A stretch of 64,000 nt of DNA from Georgenia sp. M64. Its GTDB lineage: Bacteria > Actinomycetota > Actinomycetes > Actinomycetales > Actinomycetaceae. The notes beneath the pieces were generated by a model that had not been told where the DNA came from, did not search any database, and was given only the letters and a program-made list of their open reading frames with translations. Positions 1-8,705 of this stretch are shown piece after piece. Each line of letters begins with the position of its first letter. Within the stretch, counting starts at the first letter, position 1. Location: NCBI RefSeq assembly GCF_038049925.1, contig NZ_CP145809.1:2328599-2392598 (forward strand), in the 5' to 3' direction. Both the position numbers and the translations under genes were made by a program.

Positions 1-570
1 GACCCACAGCGACGTGCCGTCCCCCGGGACGACGACCTCGGCGCCGCGCCGCATGCGCTCGACCGTCGTCCAGCCGCCGGGCAGCGGCACCATCGTCGCG
101 TCGTAGGTGTGCGAGGGGCGCACGATCGTCGCCGGGAAGCCGTTCTCCCGGTACTCGCCGACGAGCACGTCCTCCGCGGCGATCTTGTTCCGGGAGTAGC
201 CCCAGAAGGGGTTGCGCAGCGGGGTCGACTCGGTGATCGGCAGCCGGGCCGGCGGGGTCTGGTAGGCCGAGGCCGAGCTGATGAAGACATACTGCCCGGT
301 CCGTCCGGCGAAGGTCTCCACGGCCGCGCGCACGTGGGCCGGGGTGAAGGCGAGGAAGTCGGCGACGACGTCGAAGGTCTCCTCCGCCAGGGCCTCGCGC
401 ACGGCGGCGAGGTCGCGCACGTCGGCCCGCAGCTCGCGCACCCCCGCGGGAAGGGGCCGGGTCGTGGACCGGCCGCGGTTGAGCACGGTGACGTCGAACC
501 CGTCGTCAGCCGCCCGGCGCACGCACGCCGAGCTGATGACTCCGGACCCGCCGATGAACAGGGCCTTCAT
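1..570 (-). CDS. NAD-dependent epimerase/dehydratase, 3' end cut by the window
   Basis: This is an extended short-chain dehydrogenase of the nucleotide-sugar epimerase type. The visible 190 residues begin MKALFIGGSGVIS, a Rossmann motif in which the usual GxxGxxG is altered to GGSGVIS. Further on are VLNRGRS, the strand end FISSASAYQT (catalytic Ser region) and a YSRNK motif that supplies the catalytic Tyr and Lys. The ATG at 570 has a good GAGGAGGAA ribosome site. The C-terminal substrate domain lies outside the window, so the substrate is unknown. The sequence resembles the branch related to plant chloroplast RNA-binding epimerase-like proteins, but that is only an impression. Confidence 0.88.
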   Translation of the reverse strand, partial: MKALFIGGSGVISSACVRRAADDGFDVTVLNRGRSTTRPLPAGVRELRADVRDLAAVREALAEETFDVVADFLAFTPAHVRAAVETFAGRTGQYVFISSASAYQTPPARLPITESTPLRNPFWGYSRNKIAAEDVLVGEYRENGFPATIVRPSHTYDATMVPLPGGWTTVERMRRGAEVVVPGDGTSLWV

Positions 571-735
571 GTTTCCTCCTCGTCGCGGTCGGCGGGTGGG
601 GCCGGCCGGTCTCCCATGCTGCCAGCAACGCCGGCCGGGCGACGACCGCTGCCGGCCCCCGCCGGCCGCTGCCGACGGGCAGGCGACGACACGCGCTGCC
701 GGCTGACGTCAGCGCGCCCACCTTGCCGGCAGACG

Positions 736-1677
736 TCAGCGCGCGCCCACCGACGACAGGGCCTCGACGACGCGGGTCATCGGCGAGCCGAGGTTCCACC
801 GCTCCGCCAGCGCCAGGACCGCCTCGGGGTCGGCGGGGGTGGCGGGCAGGGCGTCGTCGACCTCCGCGGCCGGGGCGTCGCGCGCCACCCGGACCACGAG
901 GGGGGCGACGTCGAGGTAGTCCCGAGCCCCGCGGAGCCGAGTGCGCTGGGTGGCCGAGACCGCCCCGCCCTCGGCGTCGACGGCGGCGCGGAGGCCCGCG
1001 AGACTGCCGTGCCGCGCGAGGAGCCCGGCCGCCGTCTTCTCCCCCACGCCGGCGACCCCGGGCAGCCCGTCGCTGGGGTCGCCACGCAGGATCGCCATGT
1101 CGGCGTAGGCCTCACCCGTGGCGACGCCGTAGCGCTCGCGCAGCCGCGCCTGGTCGACGTGCTCGAGGTTGCGCAGCCCGCGGGCGGTGTACAGCACCAC
1201 CACCCCGGCGTCGTCGTCGACGAGCTGGAAGAGGTCGCGGTCGCCGGTGACGATCTCCACGCCGCCGGGCGCCCGGGACGTGACCGCCCGGTCGGTGAGC
1301 GTCCCGATGACGTCGTCCGCCTCGTAGCCGGGGGCACCCACCCGCGCGATCCCCAGGGCCGCGAGGGCCTCGACGATGACGGGCACCTGCGCGGTCAGGG
1401 CCGGCGGCACCTCCTCGCCGCCGTCGGCTGCGAGCCGGTGCTCCTTGTAGGACGGGATCGCCGCCACGCGGAAGGCGGGGCGCCAGTCGTCGTCCCAGCA
1501 GGCGACGAGTCGGGACGGCCGACGGTCGGTCACCAGGCGCGCGATGGTGTCGAGGAACCCGCGGACCGCGTTGACAGGGGTGCCGTCCGGGGCGGTGACG
1601 GAGTCCGGGACCCCGTAGAACGCCCGGAAGTACAGCGAGGCACTGTCGAGGAGCAGCAGCGGGCCGGTCGAGGTCAT
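736..1677 (-). CDS. 5'-3' exonuclease (PolA N-domain/FEN family)
   Basis: This is a stand-alone 313-residue flap endonuclease/5'-3' exonuclease like the N-terminal domain of DNA polymerase I, expected to act on 5' flaps in repair or primer removal. Acidic metal-binding motifs appear in order: LLLLDSASLYFRAFYG at the N terminus, ACWDDDWRPAFR, SYKEHR, GYEADDVIGTL, VTGDRDLFQLV, and the helix-hairpin-helix segment GLPGVAGVGEKTAAGLL. The ATG at 1677 is preferred because a CATGCT hexamer lies 7 bases upstream with no Shine-Dalgarno, which suggests a leaderless mRNA. An in-frame ATG at 1689 is the alternative. Confidence 0.9.
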   Translation of the reverse strand: MTSTGPLLLLDSASLYFRAFYGVPDSVTAPDGTPVNAVRGFLDTIARLVTDRRPSRLVACWDDDWRPAFRVAAIPSYKEHRLAADGGEEVPPALTAQVPVIVEALAALGIARVGAPGYEADDVIGTLTDRAVTSRAPGGVEIVTGDRDLFQLVDDDAGVVVLYTARGLRNLEHVDQARLRERYGVATGEAYADMAILRGDPSDGLPGVAGVGEKTAAGLLARHGSLAGLRAAVDAEGGAVSATQRTRLRGARDYLDVAPLVVRVARDAPAAEVDDALPATPADPEAVLALAERWNLGSPMTRVVEALSSVGAR

Positions 1678-1746
1678 GGGGTCCAGCATGCCCTGCGGGC
1701 GCCGACCGCGGGCGGGCGGGCGTCCGACCAAGGGCGCGCCCGGTCC

Positions 1747-1965
1747 TCAGGCGCCGGCCGCGGCCGCCGTCGGGGCGGCGGTCGACACCGCCGAGCCTCG
1801 CCGGCGCCGCGAACGACCCGGGACCAGCGGCGACCACCACGGGCCGCGCGCCTCGCGCGCCACCCGGCGGGCCTCCTCGAGTCGCCAGGAGCCCTCGTCG
1901 TAGCTCCACTGGTTCCACAGGCGCTCCTGCATGAGCACCATCTCCACGATCTGTCCGCTCTCCAC
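1747..1965 (-). CDS. small W-rich hypothetical protein
   Basis: This is a 72-residue protein of unknown function. I chose the GTG at 1965 because GAGGAGGAGAAC, a near-perfect ribosome site, directly precedes it; the longer open frame upstream has no such support. The first 45 residues are protein-like, with an amphipathic part ending in LWNQWSYDEGSW followed by a basic helix (RLEEARRVAREAR). The tail is RRRR then Ala/Thr-rich. It is divergent from the OsmC-like gene across the GATGGGC half-site cluster, so the two may share control. No family recognised. Confidence 0.55.
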   Translation of the reverse strand: MESGQIVEMVLMQERLWNQWSYDEGSWRLEEARRVAREARGPWWSPLVPGRSRRRRGSAVSTAAPTAAAAGA

Positions 1966-2070
1966 GTTCTCCTCCTCGTCGGGGTCCCGCCGGTCCGGTC
2001 GGCCGGCGTGGCGTTCTGCGCCGGACACGACGATCCCCGCCGGCGCCCGGCCCGCGCATCGGTGGTGCAT

Positions 2071-2149
2071 GCCCATCTACCGGGGACCGGGTGCCTACGG
2101 CAGCGCCGCCCATCCGAGATGGGCAACCCGGTCCGGCGAGATGGGCAAC
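2071..2149. promoter_or_regulatory. operator-like cluster of GATGGGC half-sites
   Basis: Between the divergent small gene and the OsmC-like gene lie four copies of one heptamer. GCCCATC is at 2071-2077 and 2108-2114; GATGGGC is at 2118-2124 and 2140-2146. The middle pair forms a perfect 7-bp palindrome with a 3-base spacer (2108-2124). CGAGATGGGCAAC is repeated exactly at 2115-2127 and 2137-2149, a 22-bp period of about two helical turns. This looks like a multi-site operator for a dimeric regulator; the regulator is not known. Confidence 0.55.
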
Positions 2150-2226
2150 GCCTACCGATGTGCCGCCCGCCGCCCGGCGGGGACCGTGGTCATGCCAGGT
2201 TCCCAACCGACCACAGGAGGACTTCC

Positions 2227-2799
2227 ATGAACCAGGTCACCACCGAGGCCACGACCCGCAACGGGGTCGACACCGCGACCCTCTTCGCCACGCTCGACGC
2301 GGTCAGCGCCGATCCCTCGATCGCCGACTTCCGGTTCCGTGCGCACAACCGCTGGGTCAGCGGCACGCACAGCCAGGGACGGATCAGCGGGTTCTACGGC
2401 GCCGGCCAGGAGATGAGCCACCTGCGCGAGACCGTCCTCGACGCCGACCACCCCCAGGTGCTCGTCGGCAGGGACACCGGGCCCACGCCGGTGGAGTACG
2501 TGCTGCACGGCCTGGCCGCCTGCCTCACCGCAGGGCTGGTGAACATCGCCGCCGTCCGCGGGATCACCCTGACCTCCGTGGAGTCGACCGTCGAGGGTGA
2601 CATCGACCTCATGGGGATCCTGGGGCTCTCGGAGAGCACCCGCAACGGCTTCTCGCAGGTGAGGGTGCACTTCACCATCAGCGGCGACGCACCGGAGGAG
2701 GTCCTGCGGAACCTGCTCGAGCGGTCCGCGGGCCGCTCCGCCGTCCTCGACGTCGTCACCAACGGCGTCCCGGTGACGATCGACGCCACCGTCCGCTGA
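2227..2799 (+). CDS. OsmC-like protein lacking the second active-site cysteine
   Basis: This 190-residue protein has the OsmC/Ohr fold signature: a central helix reading VEYVLHGLAACLTAG and a C-terminal strand-helix region. Classical OsmC/Ohr peroxidases use two cysteines. Here Cys99 is the only cysteine in the whole protein, and the helix that normally carries the second (a CPV-type motif) reads LLERSAGRSAVLD. A thiol-peroxidase role is therefore doubtful. The ATG at 2227 follows ACAGGAGGACTTCC. It lies downstream of the GATGGGC operator-like cluster and 58 bases before the flavin monooxygenase, probably in one transcript. Confidence 0.87.
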   Translation: MNQVTTEATTRNGVDTATLFATLDAVSADPSIADFRFRAHNRWVSGTHSQGRISGFYGAGQEMSHLRETVLDADHPQVLVGRDTGPTPVEYVLHGLAACLTAGLVNIAAVRGITLTSVESTVEGDIDLMGILGLSESTRNGFSQVRVHFTISGDAPEEVLRNLLERSAGRSAVLDVVTNGVPVTIDATVR

Positions 2800-2857
2800 G
2801 CGGCTCCGCCTCGCCGGGGACCGGTCGGTTCCCGGCGTGGCCGAACAGGAGAGGGAC

Positions 2858-4102
2858 ATGACCACGCACGTCCGCACGATCATCATCGGTGCCGGCCAGG
2901 CAGGTCTCGCGCTGAGCCGCGAGCTGACCGAGGCCGGGCAGGACCACGTCGTCCTCGAACGCGGCCGGCCCGCGGAACGCTGGCGCAGCGAGCGCTGGGA
3001 CTCCTTCCGGCTCCTCAGCCCCAGCTGGCTCACGCGCCTGCCGCACTACCGGTACACCGGCCCGGACCCCGACGGGTTCATGACCGGCGCCGAGGTCGTC
3101 GACTTCTTCGACGGGTACGTGCGGTCCTTCGACCCGCCGCTGCTCACCGGTGTGGAGGTCACCGCGGTCGAGCCGTCCACGCGGGGCTGGGAGGTGCGCA
3201 CCGCCGCCGGCGCTCGCTGGTCGGCCGAGAACGTCGTGGTCGCCACCGGCCACTACGACGCGCCCTCGGTGCCCGCGACGGCACGAGCGCTCCCGAGGGA
3301 CGTCCACCAGCTGCACACCTCCGGGTACCGCAACCCCCGCTCCCTGCCCGAGGGTGCCGTCCTCGTCGTCGGGGCCGGGCCGTCCGGGCAGCAGATCGCG
3401 GACGAGCTGGCGCTGTGCGGCCGCGAGGTCTACCTGGCGGTCGGGCACCACCGTCCCCTCCCCCGCCGCTACCGCGGCCAGGACGTCTTCTGGTGGATGG
3501 ACCGCCTCGGCCTGCTCACCCGGACGATCGACACCCTGCCCGACCCGACCGTGACCCGGAACGCGCCGAGCGTCGTCCTCTCGGGCGGGACCCACGACCT
3601 CGACCTGCGCCGGCTCGTCGCCGACGGGGTCGTGCCGGCCGGCCGGCTCGTGGCCGCCGAGCAGGGGTGGGTGACGTTCGCCGACGACCTGCCGGACCGG
3701 CTCGCCGAGGCTGACCACAACGTCCGCCGTCTGCGGGCGGCGGTGGACGACCACGTCGGCCGGACCGGGACCGTGGCCCCACCCCCGGAGGACGGCGAGC
3801 CGGCCCCGGCACCCTGGGCCGGGGCGGCACCGCGCCGGCTGCACCTCGGCCGGGCCGGTGTGCGGACCGTGGTGTGGGCGACCGGGCACCGCCGCGACCT
3901 CTCCTGGTTGCGCGCCCCGGTCCTCGACGGCGACGGCGAGCCCGTCCACCGCCGCGGCGTCACCCCCGCGCCGGGGCTCTACCTCCTCGGGCTGCGTTGG
4001 ATGTACCGGCGCAACTCGAGCTTCATCGACGGGGTGGGCGCCGACGCCCGCTTCCTCGCCGAACGGCTCGTCCCGGCCCGGAGCGCGGTGCCGGTCGGCT
4101 GA
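2858..4102 (+). CDS. flavin-containing monooxygenase (CzcO/FMO-like)
   Basis: This is a 414-residue FAD- and NAD(P)H-dependent oxidoreductase of the flavin monooxygenase superfamily. The FAD-binding Rossmann motif IIIGAGQAGLALS is at residues 8-20 and a second dinucleotide motif VLVVGAGPSGQQIADEL is near residue 167, followed by HHRPLPRRYRG. A late GVRTVVWATGHRRDLSW is the conserved ATG-type motif near the C terminus. The ATG at 2858 has an AGGAGAGG site. The substrate cannot be read from sequence. Pairing with the OsmC-like gene suggests an oxidative or detoxification role (inference). The 107 bases after it carry an imperfect repeat (GCTCAGCCGGTGGG at 4163 and 4208). Confidence 0.87.
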   Translation: MTTHVRTIIIGAGQAGLALSRELTEAGQDHVVLERGRPAERWRSERWDSFRLLSPSWLTRLPHYRYTGPDPDGFMTGAEVVDFFDGYVRSFDPPLLTGVEVTAVEPSTRGWEVRTAAGARWSAENVVVATGHYDAPSVPATARALPRDVHQLHTSGYRNPRSLPEGAVLVVGAGPSGQQIADELALCGREVYLAVGHHRPLPRRYRGQDVFWWMDRLGLLTRTIDTLPDPTVTRNAPSVVLSGGTHDLDLRRLVADGVVPAGRLVAAEQGWVTFADDLPDRLAEADHNVRRLRAAVDDHVGRTGTVAPPPEDGEPAPAPWAGAAPRRLHLGRAGVRTVVWATGHRRDLSWLRAPVLDGDGEPVHRRGVTPAPGLYLLGLRWMYRRNSSFIDGVGADARFLAERLVPARSAVPVG

Positions 4103-4209
4103 CCGGTCCCCCGGCCGCGCCCGCCCGGTGGGCAGCCGCACTCAGCCGACAGACCGGGCCGTGCTCAGCCGGTGGGTGACCGTGCACAGCGGGCAGACCG
4201 CGGCCGCGC

Positions 4210-6789
4210 TCAGCCGGTGGGCGCGGCCGTCCCGGCGAGACCCAGCTCGTGCGCGAGACCCGCGGCCTGCCGGCGGCTCGGCACGTCGAGCTTGGCGAGG
4301 ATCGCCGCGACGTGCTGGTCCACGGTCCGCACCGACACGACCAGCTGCTCGGCGATCTCGGCGTTGGTCATGCCCTGGGCGAGCAGGACGAGGACGTCGA
4401 CCTGCCGCTCGGTCAGGCCCGCCGGGTTCGTCCGGGTGCCCCGGCGGGGCCCACGGGGGATCTGCCGCACCCCCTGCTCGCGCAGGAGCTCGCGCACGCG
4501 GCGGGCCGCGGCCTCGGCACCCAGGTCGTCGAAGGTACGAAGCGCCTCCACGAGGCCGGTGCCGTCCGCGCCGTGGGCGAGGGCGTCGGCGGCGTCGTAG
4601 GCGCACCCGAGCCCGGCCCACGCGCGGGCGGCCGCGGGAGCGTCGCCGCCGAGCTCCAGGCGGATCGGCAGCGCCACGCCCTCGGGCACCGTCACGGGCA
4701 CCCCGGCGCGGGCGAGCCACAGCGCGACGTCACCGATCGCCCAGGGCAGCCCGCAGCGCACGACACGGTCGTACAGGTCCGCGAGCGCGCCCCGCTGGGC
4801 GGGCAGCCGCCCGGCGAGGTCGGCGCGCTCGGCCCGGGCCACCGTGAGCAGCACCTCGCGCTGCAGCTCGCCGCTGCGCTCGACGGCCGCCGCGAGGCGC
4901 CGGAGCGTCTCGGCGTCGGGACCGCCCCGCCGGCTGTGCAGCCGGACGAGGGTGTACAGGGCGTTGAGGTCGTTCAGGGGCGTCGAGGCCGGCCCTTCCA
5001 CCACCGACGTGGCCAGCGCCTCCGCGACGTCCCACCGCCCCCGGTCCATCTCCAGGCGCGCCCGGAGGCCGTCGAGGTAGCCGAGGACCGAGAGCACCTC
5101 GCGCTCCTCGGCGAGCGCGCTGCCGCGGTCGAGGCTGTCACGGGCGAGGTCGTGGTGACGGTGCTCGATCGCCGTCTCGGCGAGGTTGGCGTACCCCACG
5201 CAGGCCAGGTGTTCGTGGCCGCTCGCGCGAGCGATCGCGATGCCGCGTCCCACCGTCGCCACACCGTCCTCGTGCCCGCAGCCGTACCGCGCCGCGCCGA
5301 CGGCGACGAGGGCCTGCGCGAGGACGTCGTCCTCGCCCAGTGACTGCGCCATCTCCGCGGCCTCGGTGCCCAGCCGGACCGCCTCCTCGCTGTCCCAGAG
5401 GACCATGGCGTGGATCGCCCGGGTGGCCAGGGTCTGCGCCAGGTCCCGTCCGCGGGGGAACCCTGCGGCGACGGCGACCGCGTCCTCGAGGTAGCGGTCG
5501 CCGGACCGCGGGTCGCCGAGGGAGTAGTGGATGCCCGACAGGAACCGGCTCACGCGGGCGACACCGATCCGGTCGCCGAGCTCGCGCAGGACCGTCAGGG
5601 CCGCGCGGGCGGCCTCGGCCGCCTCGGCCATGGCAGCGGTGTCCAGGCACGTCACCGACCACTCCTCGAGCACCGCGGCCCGCACGTCCGCCGGCAGGCG
5701 GTCGGCGAGCGGCGACACCCGGCGGTAGTGGGCCAGCGCCTCGGTGTTCGCGCCGTACCGGACCGCCTGCCGGGCCGCGAGAAGCCCGTGACGCACGATC
5801 GCGTCCGGGTCGGCGAGCGCGACGGCGTGGTGGACGAGCCGGGCGGGGTCGGCCTCCTGCGCCTCCAGCTCGTCGAGCAGGAGCCGGTGGAGGGTGGCCC
5901 GGTGGCCGGCCGGCACCTCGGCCGCGACCGCCTGACGGGCGATCTCGTGCCGGAAGCACACCCACACCGGCCCGACCTCGAGGATGCCCCGCCGCTCCGG
6001 GACGACGGCGGCGTCCGCCCACCCGGGCACGCACGCGTCCAGGACCCGGCGCTCGAGCCGGCCCGGGCTCATGGCCACGAGCTCGACGAGCTCGCGGGCC
6101 GGACCCGGCAGGCGCGCGACGCGGGCCATCACCGCGTCCGCGACCGACGGGGGCACGTCGCCGGGGTTGGCCAGGACCTCGGAGACGTAGAAGGGGTTGC
6201 CGCCGGTGAGCCGGTGCAGCTCCACCGCCGACGCCTCGGCGAGGTGGGCGACGGCGGTCACCGAGAGCGGCTCGACGGCGACCCGCACCGCCGCCGCGGG
6301 CGGCACCTGACCGAGCACCCGGCGCAGGGGCCGGCCTGGGTCCGCCTCGTCGGAGCGGTAGGTGAGGATCATGAGGGCCGGGACGTCGTGGATCCTGCGC
6401 ACGAGGTAGGTGATGAGGTCCAGGCTGGCCGCGTCCGCCCAGTGCAGGTCCTCGACGACCATGACGGTGGGCGCGGGCGGGCGGGCCATCTCCGCCAGCA
6501 GGAGGACGTAGAGCCGGTCGGCCCCGTCGCCGCGCCCGAGGGCCGCGGCGAGGTCGGCCCCCGCCTGCCCCGCCATGTCCACGAAGGGTCCGAGCGGGCG
6601 TGGCGTCGACAGGTCGTCGCAGATGCCCGACAGCACGCGCAGGTCCCGGCCGTGCCGGGCGAGGAACGCCCGCACGAGGGAGGTCTTGCCGACACCGGCC
6701 TCGCCGGAGACGAGCGCGACCCGGCCCAGGCCGGTCGCGGCGGCACGCAGGGCGTCGTCCAGCGCGGCCAGGTGGTGGTCTCGCTCCAT
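4210..6789 (-). CDS. LuxR-family transcriptional regulator with AAA ATPase domain (LAL type)
   Basis: This is an 859-residue large ATP-binding LuxR regulator. The N-terminal ATPase has Walker A GEAGVGKT at residues 29-36 and Walker B VMVVEDLHWAD near 105. The middle is a long Ala/Leu/Glu-rich helical repeat region, probably TPR-like. The C terminus is a clear LuxR helix-turn-helix (GLTERQVDVLVLLAQGMTN through IAEQLVVSVRTVDQHV). ATG 6789 is preferred over the upstream GTG 6798 because GGGGAGG sits 8 bases before it. These proteins sense an inducer through the helical region and activate nearby genes; the ligand is unknown. It is divergent from the baeRF-type gene. Confidence 0.93.
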   Translation of the reverse strand: MERDHHLAALDDALRAAATGLGRVALVSGEAGVGKTSLVRAFLARHGRDLRVLSGICDDLSTPRPLGPFVDMAGQAGADLAAALGRGDGADRLYVLLLAEMARPPAPTVMVVEDLHWADAASLDLITYLVRRIHDVPALMILTYRSDEADPGRPLRRVLGQVPPAAAVRVAVEPLSVTAVAHLAEASAVELHRLTGGNPFYVSEVLANPGDVPPSVADAVMARVARLPGPARELVELVAMSPGRLERRVLDACVPGWADAAVVPERRGILEVGPVWVCFRHEIARQAVAAEVPAGHRATLHRLLLDELEAQEADPARLVHHAVALADPDAIVRHGLLAARQAVRYGANTEALAHYRRVSPLADRLPADVRAAVLEEWSVTCLDTAAMAEAAEAARAALTVLRELGDRIGVARVSRFLSGIHYSLGDPRSGDRYLEDAVAVAAGFPRGRDLAQTLATRAIHAMVLWDSEEAVRLGTEAAEMAQSLGEDDVLAQALVAVGAARYGCGHEDGVATVGRGIAIARASGHEHLACVGYANLAETAIEHRHHDLARDSLDRGSALAEEREVLSVLGYLDGLRARLEMDRGRWDVAEALATSVVEGPASTPLNDLNALYTLVRLHSRRGGPDAETLRRLAAAVERSGELQREVLLTVARAERADLAGRLPAQRGALADLYDRVVRCGLPWAIGDVALWLARAGVPVTVPEGVALPIRLELGGDAPAAARAWAGLGCAYDAADALAHGADGTGLVEALRTFDDLGAEAAARRVRELLREQGVRQIPRGPRRGTRTNPAGLTERQVDVLVLLAQGMTNAEIAEQLVVSVRTVDQHVAAILAKLDVPSRRQAAGLAHELGLAGTAAPTG

Positions 6790-6959
6790 GAGAGCCACCT
6801 CCCCAGGCTAGGGCGCGGGGCCGGTGGCCGGAAGGGTCGCCGCACGTTCACACCGCACGTCGGCCCGTTGGTCCCGCGCGCCGGACGGTGCCGGCGGCCT
6901 AGCGTGGCGGGAGGGGAGCGCCCGGCGGCGAGTCCGGGCGCGGGACGAGGAGCTCCGAC

Positions 6960-8056
6960 ATGGACCTGCTGACCCGGACCGACATCGACACCCTCACCGT
7001 GCGGGAGCCGGGCGAGCACGTGTCCGTCTTCCTCCCGACCCGGCGCGACGCCGGGGACCGGCTGCGCCTGCGCAACCTGCTGGACGAGGTCCACGCCGTG
7101 CTCGTGGGGCACGGCACCCGCCGACCCGACGTCGACGCCTTCCTCGAGCCGGCGCGCCGGGACGACGCGTGGGCGTGGGAGCGGATGAGCGACGGGCTGG
7201 CGGTGTACCTCCGTCCGGGGCGGATGCACGCGTACCGGGTGCCGCTGCCGCTGCCCGAGGTGGCGGTGGTGGGCGACCGGTTCGTCGTCGGCCCGATCCT
7301 GCCGCTGGTCACCGAGGAGGAGCACTTCGTGCTCGTCGCGCTCGACCGCCACGACGTCCGCCTGCTGGAGGGCACCCGTGACCGCCTCGAGGAGGTGGAC
7401 CTCGCCGAGGTCCCGACGAGCCTGCTGACCTCCAGGACGAGGCACGGGGTCGCGCCGCACCCCTCGCCCGCCCGCTCGGTCGCGGCGCCGCGGTCTTCTA
7501 CGGTCACGGCGGCGGGGACGGCAGCGACCGCAAGGCGGAGGCCCGTGCGTTCTTCCGCACGGTGGCCGGCGGGATCGCGGAGGTGCTCGGCGACCGCCGG
7601 ACACCCATGGTGCTGGCGGGTCTGCCCGAGGCCGTCGCGATGTACCGCGACGTCAACCCCTACGTCCCCGTCCTCGACGCGGCCGTGGCGGGCGGCCCGC
7701 GCACGGCGGAGGAGCTGCACGCCGCCGCGTGGCCGCTCGTCGCCGACCATGCCGCCCGGGCCGGCCGGGCGGCGCTGGACCGGCTCGCGGAGCTCCTGGG
7801 CACGGGCCGCGCGACCACCGATCCCGAGGAGGCGGCCGTCGCCGCGCAGGAGGGCCGGGTCGAGACGCTCCTGCTGCCCTCACGGGAGACCTGCTGGGCC
7901 TCGGTACCGCACGTCGTCGAGCTCGGTGACGGCAGCGTCGCCGACTGCGAGCGGGTCGACGACGCGGCGGTGGCCACGCTGCGCGCGGGTGGCCGCGTCG
8001 TCCTCGTGCCGGCCGGCGACCTCCCGGGCACCGTCGGCGCGCTGCTCCGCTACTGA
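6960..8056 (+). pseudogene. baeRF (bacterial eRF1-like) family protein, frameshifted
   Basis: Two frames together encode one protein of about 365 residues. The ATG at 6960 frame gives MDLLTRTDIDTL through EVPTSL (residue 155). From about 7422 the homologous sequence continues in the next frame as ADLQDEARG, then GRGAAVFYGHG (near 7480) and AFFRTVAGG, ending GALLRY at 8056. Losing one G in CTGCTGACC (expected CTGGCTGAC) would explain the switch. Staying in the first frame gives a nonsense Arg/Ser-rich tail to 8093. The family is related to archaeal/eukaryotic release factor 1 domains and is of unknown function in bacteria. TAGCGT at 6900-6905 is a plausible -10. Confidence 0.78.
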
Positions 8057-8090
8057 GCGGTCGGTGACTCCCGGCTGGTACGACCCCGCC

Positions 8091-8096
8091 TAGAGT
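8091..8096 (+). promoter_or_regulatory. -10 hexamer TAGAGT for a leaderless start
   Basis: TAGAGT fits the actinobacterial TANNNT -10 and ends 7 bases before ATG 8104. No ribosome site lies between them. Confidence 0.5.
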
Positions 8097-8103
8097 GGCG
8101 CCC

Positions 8104-8574
8104 ATGAGCCACCCCACCGCGCTGCACGAGCAGATCCTCGCCGAGGAGTCCGAGCTCCGCTTCGCCACCTTCACCCGCCACCACGCGTGGGAGCTGGGCT
8201 GCCTGCTGCGCGAGGCGGCCCTCACCCGGTCGTTGCCGATCGCGATCGGCATCGTGCTGGGCGAGCAGCGCGTGTTCCACACCGCGCTCGACGGCTCGAG
8301 CGCGGACAACGACGAGTGGCTCGCCCGCAAGATGGCGGTCGTGCGCCGCTACGGCCGCAGCTCGCTCGGGGTCGGCGAGCAGTTCCGGGTCGGCGGGAAG
8401 GACTTCGACGCCGACAGCCGCCTCGACACGGCCCGGTTCGCCGCGCACGGCGGGGCGTTCCCGCTGACGCTGACGGGCGGGGAGCTCGTGGGGGTCGTCG
8501 GCGTCTCCGGGCTCCCGCAGCGGGAGGACCACGCCCTCGTCGTCGAGCAGCTCCGGATCTACCTCGGGCGGTAG
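8104..8574 (+). CDS. UPF0303 / GlcG-HbpS-like heme-degrading domain protein
   Basis: This 156-residue protein matches the UPF0303 (YBR137W/GlcG-like) family: FATFTRHHAWELGCLLR near the N terminus, then SLPIAIGIVLGEQRVFHTAL, DNDEWLARKMAVVRRYGRSS, and a final GVVGVSGLPQREDHALVVEQL. Relatives bind heme or small ligands; the exact role is unknown. ATG 8104 is chosen because a TAGAGT -10 lies 7 bases upstream, which suggests a leaderless message; the GTG at 8095 overlaps that hexamer. It is 47 bases after the frameshifted gene but probably has its own promoter. Confidence 0.83.
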   Translation: MSHPTALHEQILAEESELRFATFTRHHAWELGCLLREAALTRSLPIAIGIVLGEQRVFHTALDGSSADNDEWLARKMAVVRRYGRSSLGVGEQFRVGGKDFDADSRLDTARFAAHGGAFPLTLTGGELVGVVGVSGLPQREDHALVVEQLRIYLGR

Positions 8575-8645
8575 CCGCGCAGGCGGCCCTCACCCGAGCC
8601 GCGGGTCCGTCACGGTACCGGGCACGCAGCAGCGGGGCAGGGGGT

Positions 8646-8705
8646 CGGTCAGGGCGTCGCGCCCCGCCGCACACGACCAACCAGGACGGTCAGGGCGTCG
8701 CGCCC
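8646..8705. repeat. direct repeat duplicating the asparaginase 3' end
   Basis: CGGTCAGGGCGTCGCGCCC occurs exactly at 8646-8664 and 8687-8705. The second copy contains the asparaginase stop codon (TGA at 8690-8692 on the minus strand), so the last codons and stop are duplicated 41 bp downstream. Each copy contains GGGCG-TCG-CGCCC, a short hairpin, so the pair could act as a weak double terminator. Confidence 0.5.

Noticed and set aside
109-2226. Plus-strand open frame upstream of the OsmC start
   Set aside because: Its product is Arg/Gly/Pro-rich with no motif and is antisense to the epimerase and exonuclease genes; only its last 190 codons are real.
7422-7427. Programmed frameshift in the baeRF-type gene
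   Set aside because: There is no slippery heptamer or clear downstream structure; a lost G or a sequencing error is simpler.
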